In this document: piece after piece, positions 1 through 13,097 of the stretch
Position numbering within the stretch: the first letter of the stretch is position 1
How the letters are laid out: each line of letters begins with the position of its first letter
Assembly: GCA_035048485.1 (NCBI GenBank)
Contig: CM068580.1
Location: 52,368,975 to 52,432,974 of the forward strand
Reading direction: 5' to 3'
Origin: Pteria penguin
Lineage: Eukaryota; Mollusca; Bivalvia; Pterioida; Pteriidae
Length of the DNA: 64,000 nucleotides
Program-made: the position numbers and the translations under genes
Notes under the pieces: model-generated
Told to the model about the DNA's origin: nothing
The model's database searches: none
What the model saw: the letters and a program-made list of their open reading frames with translations, nothing else

Positions 1-156
1 TTTGATTTTAATCCAATTTTATACACGCGGTAAATATTCAATCGTTTTTAACAAGAAAACCGATACCATACCATATAGAGCAAAATAATCATATAACCTG
101 TCGATATATATATTGTTTTTATATTGAAAGTCATTCTATAAACATCAAAGAAATAA

Positions 157-890
157 TGGTTGTTATTTTAGTACGAATTGAAGCTGTTATAAACACGTAA
201 GGGGACATCTTGCAATGCAATTTTCTGTGGCCGGCGGGTCGCCATTTTGTTTTTGTTGTTTGTTTGTTTTTTGTTTTTGTTTTTGTTTTTGTTTTTTTTT
301 TTTTGCTTCTTTACAAAGGAGTAAATCTTGTTCGTATCATGTGAAGTGTGCACAACAGGTACAGAAATAAACATTAAATTGTTATTTACTACCTTCTTAG
401 ATGCATTGATTGCTCAGCCTTATAAGATAAATATAAACAACTCCTATAAAATGGCAACAAGTGCTGTTTAGAAAATAAAATAATAAATAAATAAATAAAT
501 AAAAATAATAAGTGGGGGGGGGGGGGGGCACAGACACATTAACAAATTAAAGTTGCCATTTAAGTACGAATTGAAGAAGTCATCAACACGTAATTGGACA
601 TATTGCAATGAGAAATTTCTTTAGCCGCCTGGATCGCCATTTTCTTTTTACTTCTTTACATAGGAGGGAGTAAAACAGCTCATGCCACGTCAACAGTGCA
701 TGTAAGATGAAACATTCTTTGTTTGTTATTTACCATCTGAATTTTTAAATAAACACAACATTGTTATTTACTGCCCATGAATGACAAAGACAGACGCTGG
801 TGCTTCCCCTGGGGTGGTGAACAAACAGTAGTAAAGCATATATCAACAACTCGTAAATGGCAACAAACGCTGTTTAAAATGAATAAATAT
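157..890. repeat. Diverged tandem duplication of a ~400 bp unit
   Basis: Two copies, about 157-490 and 551-890, share the same order of segments: a stretch around AGTACGAATTGAAG, then ACACGTAA and TTGCAATG, a TCGCCATTTT segment, CTTCTTTACA, GTTATTTAC, and finally AAATGGCAACAA near an AATA-rich tail. The copies differ by many substitutions and indels, so the duplication is old. A T/G low-complexity tract (about 243-304) lies in copy 1; an AATA microsatellite and a run of G (about 478-528) separate the copies. No coding potential is visible. Confidence 0.6.
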
Positions 891-3800
891 ATAAATAGAA
901 ATAATTGTTTTTAAAAAGCAGGAAATGAAGGCGTCTCATTAAAAATCTTGGTTTTAAAAATATTTTTATAACGATTAATGATACAAGTTTGCCTCGATTT
1001 TGTTAGAAAGAAAAAGGAGAATATTATTTCTACACATCGATAGAATTAACAAAAAATATAAAAGAAAAAAAAAATAATAAGTGCCCGTAGAATTTGAAAT
1101 GAGGTGCGTCGGCAGGAAAAGACCAACTGCACTATACGTCCCCGGGCGATATCCGACGGTTAAAATCGGTGTATTGTAGAGCGCGGTCACCTAATTAGCA
1201 TAACAAAAGGACGTGCATCATATGCCGGACGAAGCGGCGAGTTTCCAGTCTCTGTGTATATATGTCTCTGATATAAATGATAAATAAATCTCACATGCAA
1301 TGTATTCTGAAAATAAAAAAAAAATAATTTAAAATACTTATTTCAAGATAAATTAGTGGATGCCACATAAACATGTATAAATATGAAGGATATGCATATT
1401 TTTGGAAATCAACATTTGCGTAACCTTTCCCACGGCAGCAGTGGAATAATCCAACAGAATTTTCCCGCGTAATACTAATTAGATGTTCGTACCTTTTAGC
1501 GTATGTACATTATCTGGCTATAGAAAATCTCGAAAAGTTCCGAGTAAATGAAGGCGGAGTATCAAGGATTTCTAGCAGTTTAATTGGTGTAGCAATTACT
1601 GCGCAGTTTGTAACACTCTTTGTACTTATGCAAACTTCCCCAGCGATTATTTGGGCACAAGAGGCCTCGACGGGGAGTTCGTATTCTTTAGGTGTTGAAG
1701 TTGGTGGAGTAAGTACTGCGTAGTTTGTATGATTTCTTCCATGTCTAACTGTACGAAATGTCTAAACGGTGACATCCCGACGAATATGGTCAGCTTTCCC
1801 AACCGAAGTCTAAACATAAATAAACATTAGAAAGGAGGTATTAACTATTATTTAGACAACAGCCTAGCTAACATCATACAAATAGGTCTTCATTTTAAAC
1901 TGACCCACAAGCACCATTTTCCTCGCAATTAAAAATATTACAGGGTTTGCATTCTAAGCTTTTTTAAAAGCTAAGCTTGTTGATGTAACTTTGGAGAAAA
2001 CACTGTGATTTACTGCTGCCCTGTAAGTTACTATGATTCACTGCGGTATTACTTTGTTTACTAGATATCATCTTGGTCTCTAAAGGTCATTAAAACGCTT
2101 GACAAATACGTTAGGTACACATCCTTTGTACATATTATTGTGAATTTTTTTTCCTGTTATAAGAGGAGAAAATTATGACATCATCGTTGCGGCGCTATTT
2201 ATAGATATGTATATACGGCGATGCTGTGCTCAATGTTTAGTTTATTTTTAGAAACCTTGCTGTACGCGATAATATAGAGGGGATTATCGGGGAGGTTCAG
2301 TTAACCGAAAAGATCCTAAAATCTACGGAAAAGAAAATTACAGAATAAAAATTTACCAGTATTTCCTCTGATTATAATTATAAGTGATCATTGAAGAAAT
2401 TGTATTCTAAGACGTATATGTAAACTTATACCAAACAATGATACATATAATGAAGCATACAAAAATATGTTTTAAGTCATTTAAGTTTAAGTCATTGATT
2501 CAATGTCAATGTCATTTTCATGTCATCATCTATAATTTCATACATTTGTCTGAAACAAGAGTGTCTTAGGTTGTACGAATAACCACCCAAAAATAAGAGA
2601 CGAGATGGACATAACTTCATAAAACAAATTTTCTACGATATTTTTAAAGGTTAATTGTACAACAAAATGATTGCTTATAGATTACTTATAGATAAATAAG
2701 GACAACAGGTCATGTTTGAAATTATTATAACTAATTATGTAGATATGAAGTTTGAATTAAAGTTTTCATAGAAAGTAGTAAGAAATTGCAAGAAAATTAA
2801 AAGTAATTCAAAATAATACAAACTGTTTTGATACTACTTCTTTAAACCTTTTTGTTCAAAATTCCAAAAGTATAATAGGTAAAAAAAATTCCCATGAATT
2901 TTTAAACTGAAAATGTAACATTTAAATTCAAATTTTTATTCTTCGGTTTGATTTCATTGTAATATTCTTAATATGGATTCAGTCAATAATACTGAAAGAT
3001 ATTTTGAATTTAAAGGTTATATTGAAAGCATTTTAAGTAACAGATTTTATATTCGATACAAAGTAAAGATTGGTGAACAATTATTCCAATACATATTCAT
3101 TTTTTTCATGTCTAAAGTCCTATTTCAAAATTAAAAGTTAAACTGTAGCATAGGTTTATTACTTTGATATAACAATTATGATAGTCCTATTGTATTGATT
3201 AACCTTAGTGTGATTTGATTTGTACTATAAACATTAACAGTAACACTACTTGCACTTGAAAAGATTATCCAAATATTATTTGTTTTTAAATTTTTGTATT
3301 AATTACAAATTTGCTTTCAATATTAGTTTGAATTATATTTGAGCCCAGCATTGACTGTTTACATTGACTTGCAGTCAAATTTTGTAAGTTTTGATAACAT
3401 TATTTATTTCAATGAATGACCAAAAAAATCTTGCATGCTAGTCAAATGTTTAGTTTTTTCTATTGTTTATATAAGTGTTTTCCTAGAGAAAAGGTTTTCA
3501 TCTGATCTGTATATCATTTTTAATCATATTCAAGTATCAGTAAGAAATTTAGAATACAGAAATGAACTTTCAACATACTTGTTGTGTTACACTTGCCCTA
3601 GCTAACACATGGTGATTTTCATCAATACATTATGCTTATTTGAATCAAAGTGTTTTAAATACTTGGCATGAAATGGCTGAACACATAGCATTAACATTTA
3701 CTGTCATTTTGTCTGTCTGTGATAACTAGACATGTATAATGCGCCATGACTTTCCTGCCTGCACAACTAGACAGAAGATGCTTACCCCTCCCTTAAAACT

Positions 3801-5059
3801 GCTTTTATATCTAGATTTCATCGAAATTGCATCTACATGTCACTTTTCAGACCCTTTTTTATGTCACCTGCGAAACAAAACATTTGAATCAATTTGTCCG
3901 ATGTCCATCCGTCTGTCTGTCAGTCACGCTTTCACATTATTGGTCATAATTTAGTATTAAACATCTATACTTCAAATCAAATTTGCAGGATTGATTTAAT
4001 ACGATGAGAGCCGAAGGTCAAACTGAGACTGTCAAGGTCATAGTCAAGGTCAAGTTTATGGGTAAACATATGGCAAGCGACATCGTGTTTGGGAGCAATG
4101 ACTTTTTTTTAATTTTTCAAAACAATTATACATGACGCCAAATTACACACTAAATACTAAGGGCCACGTGCTAAGTATGGACTTGCTAATAGTTTTAAAG
4201 TAGTTTCTTGACGATATTTTAGGATGCTATTTTTCAGTATGAAGGGGCATTATCCTTTCAAATATTATTCAATCATAACCAACAAATATCACAATTTAAC
4301 TTTTTTTTCAAATTACAGTATTACTTCCAGGAACATATCATAATCAAACTTGTATTGAGCTTATTAGATAAAGTCAAAAAAGAGAATGGTGTTTAAACAA
4401 CTGTACACTATAGGTAGGTCGAAACCTATAGTAATGAAAATATAAGTCAGTGAACAATTTGGTTACGGCCCGAAACTTTGACGCTTGCGTCAATAGATTT
4501 TCTTGTTGAATATTGATACAGCAGTCGAAAGTTATCTAGGTTACAATGTGTAATATATCGTGGAATTATCAGAATATATGTACGTATATGTATCTGATGT
4601 CCTCAGTTTCATTTCTTATAGGAGTGAGTACTTAACGGTAAAGTCTAATTTCGAGTTGATTTGTTTTGTTCCACTCTCTACGTCCGGCACGCTGAAAAGG
4701 GATTGGCTTATGATTGATTAATCGACATCTTGACCGTTACGGTGTCATTTCATGGTTCATTGAAACTAATAGAATATTAAGTAGATGGTGGTGTTTTATA
4801 CTGAAATAAGACATTTGAAATGCGTATCTACTAAATAATGCGAATGGTTGGCTAATAATATCACGCAGGTGAAGCGATTGTTTTGCATTTCATCGGGAAA
4901 CGACCATGTAGGAAATGTGATCGGCGAATCATAAATCAACTACTTGTAATTATACGCTAATTCACGCGTGTAAAACGATGATTACTGAACGAAAGGTATT
5001 GGTGGTAGGATTATCAAGACCTAGATTAATGGCATATATTACAATGCAATTCTAAGAGT
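891..5059. other. Non-coding AT-rich stretch
   Basis: No reading frame here resembles a protein. The sequence is AT-rich without strong tandem structure. Around 4005-4060 there are several copies of CAAGGTCA, part of a dispersed repeat that returns near 63.2-63.6 kb. The small open frames look like chance frames. Confidence 0.5.
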
Positions 5060-6844
5060 ATTTATTGGTGTCAAAAAAGTAAAGAAAATAAATGATCTCT
5101 CCCAGGATATCAAGGAAATAAATATTCTATTCTTCAAACATCAGAAAATATAATATTAGTAGTAATATTTCCGTGTTTCCATACCGATGGGAATGTAGCA
5201 CGTTTGAGAGAGCTATCAAATATTATTGCTAGGGGGACGCTCAATTCGGAACTTGCCTCACGTGAAAGAATAAGTCCGGACCACTAGCTTTTAAAGTGTT
5301 AAGGGTTCTTACGACATCATCTGATGATATTCCCATTCTGTTGAGAGATGCGTTCGTAGATAAATTTATTGGAGAGGGTCTTTATTGTTTTAATTAAGGG
5401 TCATTTGGGAACCAAAGAAATCATTGAAACAGTTTGCTTTTTCTATGTCATCAATAACTACATAGTCAGCTGTGACAATAGGTGATAAAATGGTTTTCTT
5501 TTTATTGAAACCTGCAAGTTCAAAATTTTTTTCCAATAATTTACTGGGGCAGGCTTGGTGTAGTGGTTAAGCGCTTGGCTTGCGGCGCCGACGATCCGGG
5601 TTCGATTCCCGGGTTGCGCCACTATGTTTAAGAGGTTGGTAACCTCCTGCTTCCATGTCGCGATATAACTGAAATATTGTTGAAAGCGACGTAAAACACC
5701 AATCAACCAACCAACCAATAATTTACTAGAATTTGAGTCAATGTTGTTTATTATTTTAGTAATAAATTTTTGATCATACCGATATTTAGCTTCCCGGATT
5801 TCTTTAATTACTTTATTCCGAATTGCTTTAAACTTTTGCCAATACAGTTAGTTATTTAGTTGCTTTGCATTTATATGTAAATTTGCGTCTTTTTACGTAT
5901 GAGTTTTCTTATGTTGTTATGCATCAAAGGAGGATCGTCACATCGTATAGTAGCCATTTTGTTGGGCATCGTTTCATTTGCTATTTTTAATAGTATTTTC
6001 TATTAATTGTGCAGTTTCATTTATATCATCTTGTATTCTATCCTTCCAATTATTGTTTTTTAATTTTGAATTAGTTCTATACATTTCATAGCTGCCTTTA
6101 CTGTAAAACCAGATATTACGTTTGGTGTTCCTTGGTTTCGGCTTCTAAAGATTAAATATAGTTTTTTATCGGGCAGTGGTAAAGTCTGTGGGCTCGTTAA
6201 TATATTGTTTCAATGAGTAGTTCAAGCAGATGTTGTTCAGCTTTTTATGTATAAAATTCGGATTCAATTGGTTTACATTGAAATCTCCAGTTATTATGTT
6301 ATAATCTATACTTGTATTAGAAGCGAGGTCTATGGAGTGTTCATTCTGATTGGTAAGATCTTTCTGTTTTTAAGATTTAATTCAATCCAAACAGACCCAA
6401 TTCCACGAACTTCCAAATCATGGCGCCTTGCCGAACAGATGTTATCTTAGATGGAAATGCCACCACCTACCCTTTCAGTTCTTACATTCGTATAGGGAGC
6501 ATGGAAAATCTCAATTTGTGTTTTTTCAACTTCTTTGAATGAGTTCAACCAGGTTTCATTAAAAATTATGATATCTAGATTTTGGAGTTCAGTAGAAAGG
6601 AGGTCAGTTTTGTTATGGATACCTTGAATATTATAATGAATTATAGAATTAATAGTGTTTGGTATTTGAAGAGTATGTTGCTGACGAACTAGAAAATGTG
6701 TCGGAAGCTACATTAGAGGGGGAGTTATTCAGGTCAGTGAGACCCGGATTTGTTTCTATGCCACCACATGATAGTAATAAAAATAGAAAAAAAAAAACAA
6801 AACTAGAAATATTAAAAGGAGTATGTGGGTACATGAGAGTTTAG
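5060..6844 (-). pseudogene. CR1/L2-like non-LTR retrotransposon, broken 5' part (2A-like peptide, endonuclease, start of RT)
   Basis: Reading leftwards from about 6840, the minus strand gives a hydrophobic stretch followed by LLLSCGGIETNPGL, a decayed 2A-like (LLLSGDIETNPGP-type) motif known at the N-terminus of some CR1/L2-like LINE proteins. The apurinic endonuclease region follows (NLDIIIFNETWLNS, then VGGGISI, then GIGSVWIEL at about 6360-6640), then a linker (HNNIRKLIRKK, about 5890-5930) and the start of reverse transcriptase (ATFPSVWKHGN, about 5170-5210). Stops and frameshifts occur throughout and the catalytic RT part is missing, so this is a dead, 3'-truncated copy. A SINE at 5546-5714 splits it. 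Confidence 0.75.
5546..5714 (+). mobile_element. tRNA-derived SINE (family 1), full length
   Basis: The head is tRNA-like, with an A box in TGGTGTAGTGGTTAAGCG and a B box in GGTTCGATTCC; it is followed by a central domain (GTCGCGATATAACTG...GTTGAAAGCGACG) and an AACC-rich tail. A 13 bp target duplication, CCAATAATTTACT, flanks it at 5533-5545 and 5715-5727, so both ends are certain. It is inserted into the LINE relic. The body resembles bivalve SINEs with a conserved central domain; I did not check the family name. Other copies in the window: 33671-33782, 59029-59187 and a 5' fragment at 24191-24232. Confidence 0.9.
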
Positions 6845-8601
6845 AAACATTTGGAATATTCAATGGATATTTACAAAAATTATGAAATATCAATATGATT
6901 ATATAGTGTAAACACAAAAATACATCACATATAGGAAGGTAAAAACAATTGACAATTTCATCACATTGTTTAACATCTGACGATTTACAATTGGTTGCAA
7001 TTGATTTCGAGTTAATTTCTTGGTTTGGAGTTTTAAAGCACAAATCAAAGGACTGAAGGTCCTGAGTGACACTCACATGACGATGAAGAGGAATTAGTTT
7101 TAACAATAGTATTAATTCAGGACTAGTTTCATTCTTAGAATTAACAACACAAATTCAAAATTAGTCTTGAGACATTACTGAGCTATTTGAATCAATTTTC
7201 TTTTAATGAAACAAAATTGAAGTGGGAATAGATTGATTTTTCTTCAACGTCACACCACAAATATTTCACGTATGTGGTGACGGCATCTGCCTGATGCGGG
7301 GAATACAAATTTTGACCTTTGCAACAGACACACCCGAAGCAATGAGACAAGATCATCTAAACTATATGAAGGTGATCTAAAACTATCCTTGCTCTGAGCA
7401 TTTGCTGTGGATTTGATGGGTACAAGACAGGGAAGACATGATGAATCCAAGTTTGCAATTAGGAGGGGGTTGTATTCAGATGAGGGTGTTCCTGAAACAA
7501 GCGAATTCATCAAAGAATTCCAAGGGGTAAAAAATAATGGTCTCAAATGGAAAGTCTCATAACAAGGAATCTACATGTGAAGTTCCAAAGTCGTACCCCT
7601 ACTAGATCAAAATTATAGCCCAGGTTAAAGTTTTTGTGACAGACTGACGGACGAAGAAATGAGATTTAATTTCCCTTCGCTTTCACAAAAGCGGGGACAA
7701 AAAGTGATGTTAAAAGACATTTCAATTTTTCAGTAACAAATTTATTAAAAATTTAAAACCTTAAGATACAATCACAATGTACATAAATTGTTTTGTTGTA
7801 GATCATATAAAATCATCATATAAAATGTATCAAAAATACTGAACACATGCATACAGACCCGAGAGATACACAATTTAAAAGTGTTTATATCTTGAGCAAT
7901 ACAATTTAAAGATGATATTTATTTCTATATTAGATCAGGTCTCATTTGACAATTTAACTATGGATCATTGAAGTTCAAATGAAAATCAGATGTTATACAA
8001 ACTTCTTACATACCTTTTAAAAAGTTTATGCTTTTTGCATGAAGACATTGGGTATTAAAGGTATATAAATAAAAAACAATGAAATGCAAAACAGAAAACT
8101 GAATACTAAAATATAACCAGGAAAGGAACTATTGCTACAAGAATAACTTTACTCTCTACCAAAAATGAAAAACAATATCACTAAATACCATCAAAGTAAA
8201 ACAAGAGTTTACAAAAGACAACATAACTCGTCTGTGGGACAGTCTAAGGAAAAAAGAATGTACTTCATACTTCTTACTTTTGACAAATAGGTCCATGGTT
8301 ACAAGTCAGTGATTGGGATGGAAGGAGGGTATGCACATTTGTCCCATTAAATTGAAATTGACCATTGAAGAATGTGTATATTCCAGCCATTTCACATTGC
8401 ATATAAATCAACCGCGAAAATAAATTCTCTACGGAAATAAACGTAAACATAATAAACATAAACGACATATTATCTACAAAATAAAATTTTGAAAAACTTT
8501 TCTTACTGCACGCAATGTCTTTTTTGTTATTTTAACGGTCATATCTGAAACAAATTATAAAAATATTTCTAAAATGAAAGATTATTGCACGACGTCTAGT
8601 A
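6845..8601. other. Non-coding stretch with SINE and repeat fragments
   Basis: About 7244-7330 on the minus strand matches the 3' half of SINE family 2 (a GTATTCCCCGCATCAGGCAG-type segment). About 7575-7690 resembles the repeat with AGCCCAGGTTAAAGTTTTT that is tandemly arrayed near 63 kb. No convincing gene is present. Confidence 0.5.
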
Positions 8602-8849
8602 ATATGTATTGTTTATTTAGTCTAAAGCAAATACAGCTTATTGATAATATACAGGATATGAATATTATATAAAATAATGTAATATTAAAATAAATACATA
8701 AATACAAGGTCAATTTGCGAAAGTGTTGTTATACCTAAATTTGTCTGATCTTAAAGCAGTTTTTAATATATTTACCCAAGTTACATAGTTCTTTGACATT
8801 TTGTGTTGACAATAGTTGAGTTAATTTAAAGAAAGAGAGTCTAATATAG

Positions 8850-9114
8850 TGTGGCCAAGTTGGGTTACATGATTTCGGATTTTTTGTAGACCGTTGCGGG
8901 TTTTTCCTTTCAGTGACGACTTATGTAAATTTTCTTGGTGATAGTGACTGCCACATAATTTTGTCTGATTATCAACACTGGTTTAGCCTGTATTTCACCT
9001 TTTGCGCACCTTAAATGCTGCTGCCTTTCCCTCTGGTTTATGCTTTCCTGCATTAATGGAATAAAGTCTTCACACATTATGATCATCTCATTACTCTTTG
9101 TCTTGCCGGGCACA
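8850..9114 (+). repeat. Gypsy 5' LTR
   Basis: 265 bp, TG...CA ends, nearly identical to 14313-14578. It includes AATAAAG near its 3' end, a possible polyadenylation signal. Confidence 0.92.
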
Positions 9115-9116
9115 AA

Positions 9117-9134
9117 TGGCGTCGCCGGTAGGAT
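9117..9134 (+). other. Putative gypsy primer-binding site
   Basis: Two bases after the LTR the sequence begins TGGCGTCGCCGGTAGGA. Starting with TGG is what pairing to a tRNA 3' CCA end requires. I could not identify the tRNA. Confidence 0.55.
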
Positions 9135-9190
9135 GTGCTGAGATGGGAGGATTAAAGTTCAAATGAAGGCAGCAGTATATGTAGTAGAGG

Positions 9191-9995
9191 ATGGCAGACG
9201 TAGAAGACCTCAGGAAGGGGCTTGATGGCCTGAAGGCTGAATTGAAGAATATGCACTCCCAGAAGGCGGAGGAAGAAGGATCAAAGGTCGTATTTGCTCC
9301 AAAGCAAAGGAAAAAGGAGGGAACCCAATCAATTTATGACTTTGTGGACGAGATGGAAAGACTCCTTAAATCGAGGCTAATGTCTACTGAAGAACAGGTT
9401 GATTTTCTACTTTAGCCATCTTGACGGTCCTGCTAAGGAGGAGATGAGATATCGAGGACTGGCTGAAAAGAAGAACCCGGGATGCATTCTAAAGATATTG
9501 CTGGAGGCATTTGCTGAGCGTTCGACTGCGTCTTAACTTATGTCAGACTTTACGCCACCAAACAGGCGACCAATGAGAGCCTTCGAGACTTTTCACACGC
9601 GCTTATGAAGAAACTCGACCTCGTCAAAATAATTGACAGCTCCTTCGTTACAGATACAGAAAAGACTCTTAGAAACCAATTTGCTGAGAACGTCAAATGC
9701 ACCTGGCTTAAATGGGAACTGAAGCATAGCATACGGACTCACCCTGAAATGTCGTTTAGCGATCTGAGGGAAGAAGCAATTACTCTCTCTAACGATGGCA
9801 AGGAAACCAAAGGGGCTGGAACCAAAGCATCTGCTTATTCATATGCTGAGAATGCGAAACCGACTCAATCATTCACGTCTCAGGTAGAAGATCTACGAAA
9901 GGAGTTGCAGTCCTTCGTGAGGAAATGAAAACTGAAAAATCTGAAAAGAGATGTTATAAATGCCGCAAGTTAGGACATTAAAAGAGATTTTCCCG
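9191..9995 (+). pseudogene. Gypsy gag (broken)
   Basis: An ATG at 9191 opens a gag-like protein (VEDLRKGLDGLKAEL, then IYDFVDEMERLLKSR). The first frame stops at 9415 and sense continues in another frame (HLDGPAKEEMRY, then ATNESLRDFSHALMKKLDL), so there is at least one frameshift near 9410 and a stop near 9535. A nucleic-acid-binding knuckle, CYKCRKLGH, lies near 9951-9990; it is followed by a stop and lacks a clear last cysteine. The product would have been the structural protein of the particle. Confidence 0.75.
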
Positions 9996-10084
9996 ATACT
10001 ACGAACAATTTAAACGGATAAAACCTATTACAGAGAGCCAATCGGTAGGTTTAGAGGATATTTATGGCTCATTTGTTGGGCTGC

Positions 10085-10270
10085 CAGGTAATTGAGGTGG
10101 AAATAGCAAGGAAGAAAGCGACCTGTTTATTAGACACCGGATCTATGGTAACAACAATTTCAGAGTCATTTTATCAAGCTAATTTGTCAAGTATTCCTAT
10201 CATCAATGACAACTTCATGAAGGTGCGAGATTGAGACGCCTATACCGTCCAAGATTGATATACTGCAAAC
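10085..10270 (+). pseudogene. Gypsy aspartic protease fragment
   Basis: The sequence ATCLLDTGSMVTTIS holds the DTGS catalytic motif (10133-10144) of a retroviral-type aspartic protease, which cleaves the Gag-Pol polyprotein. The frame is lost about 90 bases later. Confidence 0.65.
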
Positions 10271-10492
10271 CAATATTATGGAACAAACTGTTGTTTTCCA
10301 GGAAGATATATCTAATGGAGAGCAGTCATATCTCAACATTAAGCAGCTAATTCCTGAAAATTTAGAGTGCAGTGAGGAGCAGCGTAACTGCATTCAAGAG
10401 CTGTTTACACGCTATTACGACATCTTTATAAAAGATGATTACGATCTGGGGTATACAACTTCAATGAAAATCGCATTGATACAACTGATAAT

Positions 10493-11109
10493 GTGCCAGT
10501 CAACTTCCCGTACAGACGAATTCCGCCTAACATTTATCAGGAAGTGAAAAAACACATTCAAAACTTGTTAGACAGGAAAATCATTGTTAAAAGTTCGAGC
10601 CCGTATGCATCCCCAGTCGTTATTGTGCGTAAAAAGAATGACCTAATACGATTGTGCGTGGACTATCGAAAATTAAATTCAAGGACCCTACGTGATGCAT
10701 TTCCTCTTCCCGGATTGACGAATTCTTGGACGCGCTACATGGCTCTCGATTGTTCAGTACCTTAGATATGGCTAGCAGATTTCACCAGATAGCGATGGAT
10801 CCCGAACATCAACACAAAACTGCATTCACAACTCCATTTGGGCTCTATGAGTATACAAGAATGCCCTTTGGGCTATGTAATAGCCCCGCCACCTTTCAGC
10901 GGCTTATGAACCAAGTGTTCGATGAACTCATACTACAAATTTTAATTGTCTTCATCGATGACATTGTTATCTACTCACATACTCTAGATGATCAGATTTC
11001 TAGGCTCGACACTGTGTTTTCAAAGATGAGAGAACATGGCCTCCGAAATAACGTACCTCGGATTTATCGTTTCAACGGAAGGGATCTCAACCTCGCCAGA
11101 GAAGATTAG
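10493..11109 (+). pseudogene. Gypsy reverse transcriptase (frameshifted)
   Basis: Clear RT sequence: KIIVKSSSPYASPVVIVRKK, then LCVDYRKLNSRT, then a frameshift near 10720-10740, then STLDMASRFHQIAMDP, TPFGLYEYTRMPFGLCNSPA and the active-site block FIDDIVIYS (FIDD at 10951-10962). A second frame break follows near 11060. The catalytic aspartates remain, but the frame breaks prevent a whole protein. Confidence 0.88.
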
Positions 11110-11144
11110 AGTGGCACAGGAATGGCCCAGACCGAAAACCCTTA

Positions 11145-11757
11145 ATGACTTGCGTTCATTCCTGGGTTTCTCAGTCTATTACCGCCGATTTGTTAAATGT
11201 GGCTAAGCCGCTTTATAAGCTTATCGCACTTTGCAACAAAGAAAAGACAACCCGCGACTCGAACCTGGCTTTACGACGTAAGTGGGACAATGACTGTCAA
11301 ACCGCGTTTGAGATACCTAAGTCTATTCTTACCTCCAGTCCGACGCTTGGGTATGCAGACTTCTCAAAACCATTTATTCTGGAGACAGATGCGAGTTTCC
11401 AAGGCCTTGGAGCAGTACTAATGCAAGATCAGGAAGATGGAAGAAGGATAATTGCTTACGCCAGTCGTACTCTTCTCGGTTCCGAGCGTAATGATGCGAA
11501 TCATAATTCTTCTAAATTTGAACTACTGGCTGTCAAATGGGCAGTGACCGAAAAGTTTAAAAACTACTGACTTGGTTCACAATTTGAGATCATAACGGAC
11601 AATAATCCCCTGAGCTATCTTCAAACTTCTGCGAAATTAGGTGCCGTCGAGCAACGTTGGGCTGCACAGCTTGCTTAGTTTAATTTCACTATAAGATACC
11701 GCCCAGGCAAATTGAATGCTGCAGCTGACGCCCTATCACGCATGGCACGCTCAGGTA
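11145..11757 (+). pseudogene. Gypsy RNase H with connection region (broken)
   Basis: The run LETDASFQGLGAVLMQ (ETDAS at 11382-11396), IAYASRTLLGSERN and FELLAVKWAVTEKF is typical gypsy RNase H. A stop interrupts it at about 11568. Sense resumes with FEIITDNNPLSYL and RYRPGKLNAAADALSRM, with one more stop near 11677. Confidence 0.85.
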
Positions 11758-11833
11758 CTGAAGTACCAGTACAATTTGCAGTAGCTGTTCTAGCCCAGGT
11801 TGTGGCCGAAGACCCAATATTTCCTATGGTAGC

Positions 11834-13058
11834 TTGCACTCTGTTTATACATTGCCACAATACGACACTCAAGACCTCGTGAAGATGCAATCAGAAGACC
11901 CAACCTTAAGTCATTTCTTGCGTTATTTTAAATCTGGTCGAAAGCCTACCAAGAAGGAAAGGAAAAATGAACATAAACATGTAATCGAGATGCTTAGGCA
12001 ATGGGATCGATTAAGTATACAACCTGATGGTTTGCTTTACCGAACAGTCACTGACTCCTAGACAGGAACTGTTACGCAACTCGTCTTACTTGAATGTCTC
12101 CGCAACACTGTTCTTGAGTTGTTACACAGTCAGTTCGGACACCAGGGAATCGAATGTACAGCTTCCTTAGTGAGGAGCCGCTTCTACTGGACAGGGTTAC
12201 ATAAAGATGTTACAACCTTTTGCAAGGAATGTCACCGTTGCTGCAATGCTAAACTTCCGCAACCTCGTGTCCGAGTTCCTATGGGTCATCTTCTGGCTGG
12301 TAAACCTAATGAGATTGAGCACTTTACTGTGCTTGAAAAAGCTAGCGATGGACGCCAAAACGTCTTGGTGGTTACTGACGTCTTCTCTAAGTTTACTATC
12401 GCAGTGCCTACGAGAGATCAAACCGCTGCCACCACTGCTAAAGTTTTGCTCCAGGAACGGTTTACCAAGTATGGGGTCCCCGACCTACTTCACTCAGACC
12501 AAGGGTGTAATTTTTAGAGCTCGATCATAGCCGAACTGTGGAAACTGTATAAAATAAAAGAGTCGCAGAACTGCCTATCACCCTGAAGGGAATGGGCAGT
12601 GCGAACGACTCTTCATGATTTACTTCGCACCCTAGGTCCACAGGAGAAGAAGATATGGCCAGAGCATTTTCCGGTACTATTGTTTGTTTACAATGCAACA
12701 ACCCACTCTTCAGCAGGCTTCTCACCTTTTTATCTTATGATGGGTCGTCACCCAAAACTGCCAATAGACACACTTTTTGACCGCGTGAGGGAGTCGGAAG
12801 ATAGTGTTACTCACAGGCTATGTGGAATGTCATGCAAACAGGATGCAAGAAGCTTATGAACTTGAAAAGAATCGATTAGCTAATCAGGCTGAGGAACGTG
12901 AGGATCGATCCGCTACAACACATGCCCTTGACCTCCCTGTTGGCACAAAAGTCTTCGTTCGAAAGAGAGGCGTTATAGGAAGTAATAAGATTCAAGACAA
13001 CTGGGATGCACTGCCACATGTGGTAACAAGGAAATTATCTGCAGAAGGTCACTTGTAA
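11834..13058 (+). pseudogene. Gypsy integrase (broken)
   Basis: An N-terminal HHCC zinc domain is visible ([10 protein letters not shown], then [11 protein letters not shown]; about 12119-12250), followed by core sequence with [15 protein letters not shown] (first catalytic Asp region), LHSDQGCNF (second Asp) and, after a stop and a frameshift, PEGNGQCE, which holds the catalytic Glu (about 12583-12605). The tail continues with YNATTHSSAGFSPFYLMMG. A stop at 12059 and frame breaks near 12515, 12590 and 12820 inactivate it. Confidence 0.85.
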
Positions 13059-13097
13059 GAAGTTTCTCCTATCGATGGTTCATCTGGATTCAAAATC

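Noticed and set aside
5548..5625. Possible functional tRNA gene
   Set aside because: A and B boxes are present, but the sequence continues into a SINE body and tail with target duplications, and the cloverleaf is imperfect. The same applies at 27495 and 59029/59188.
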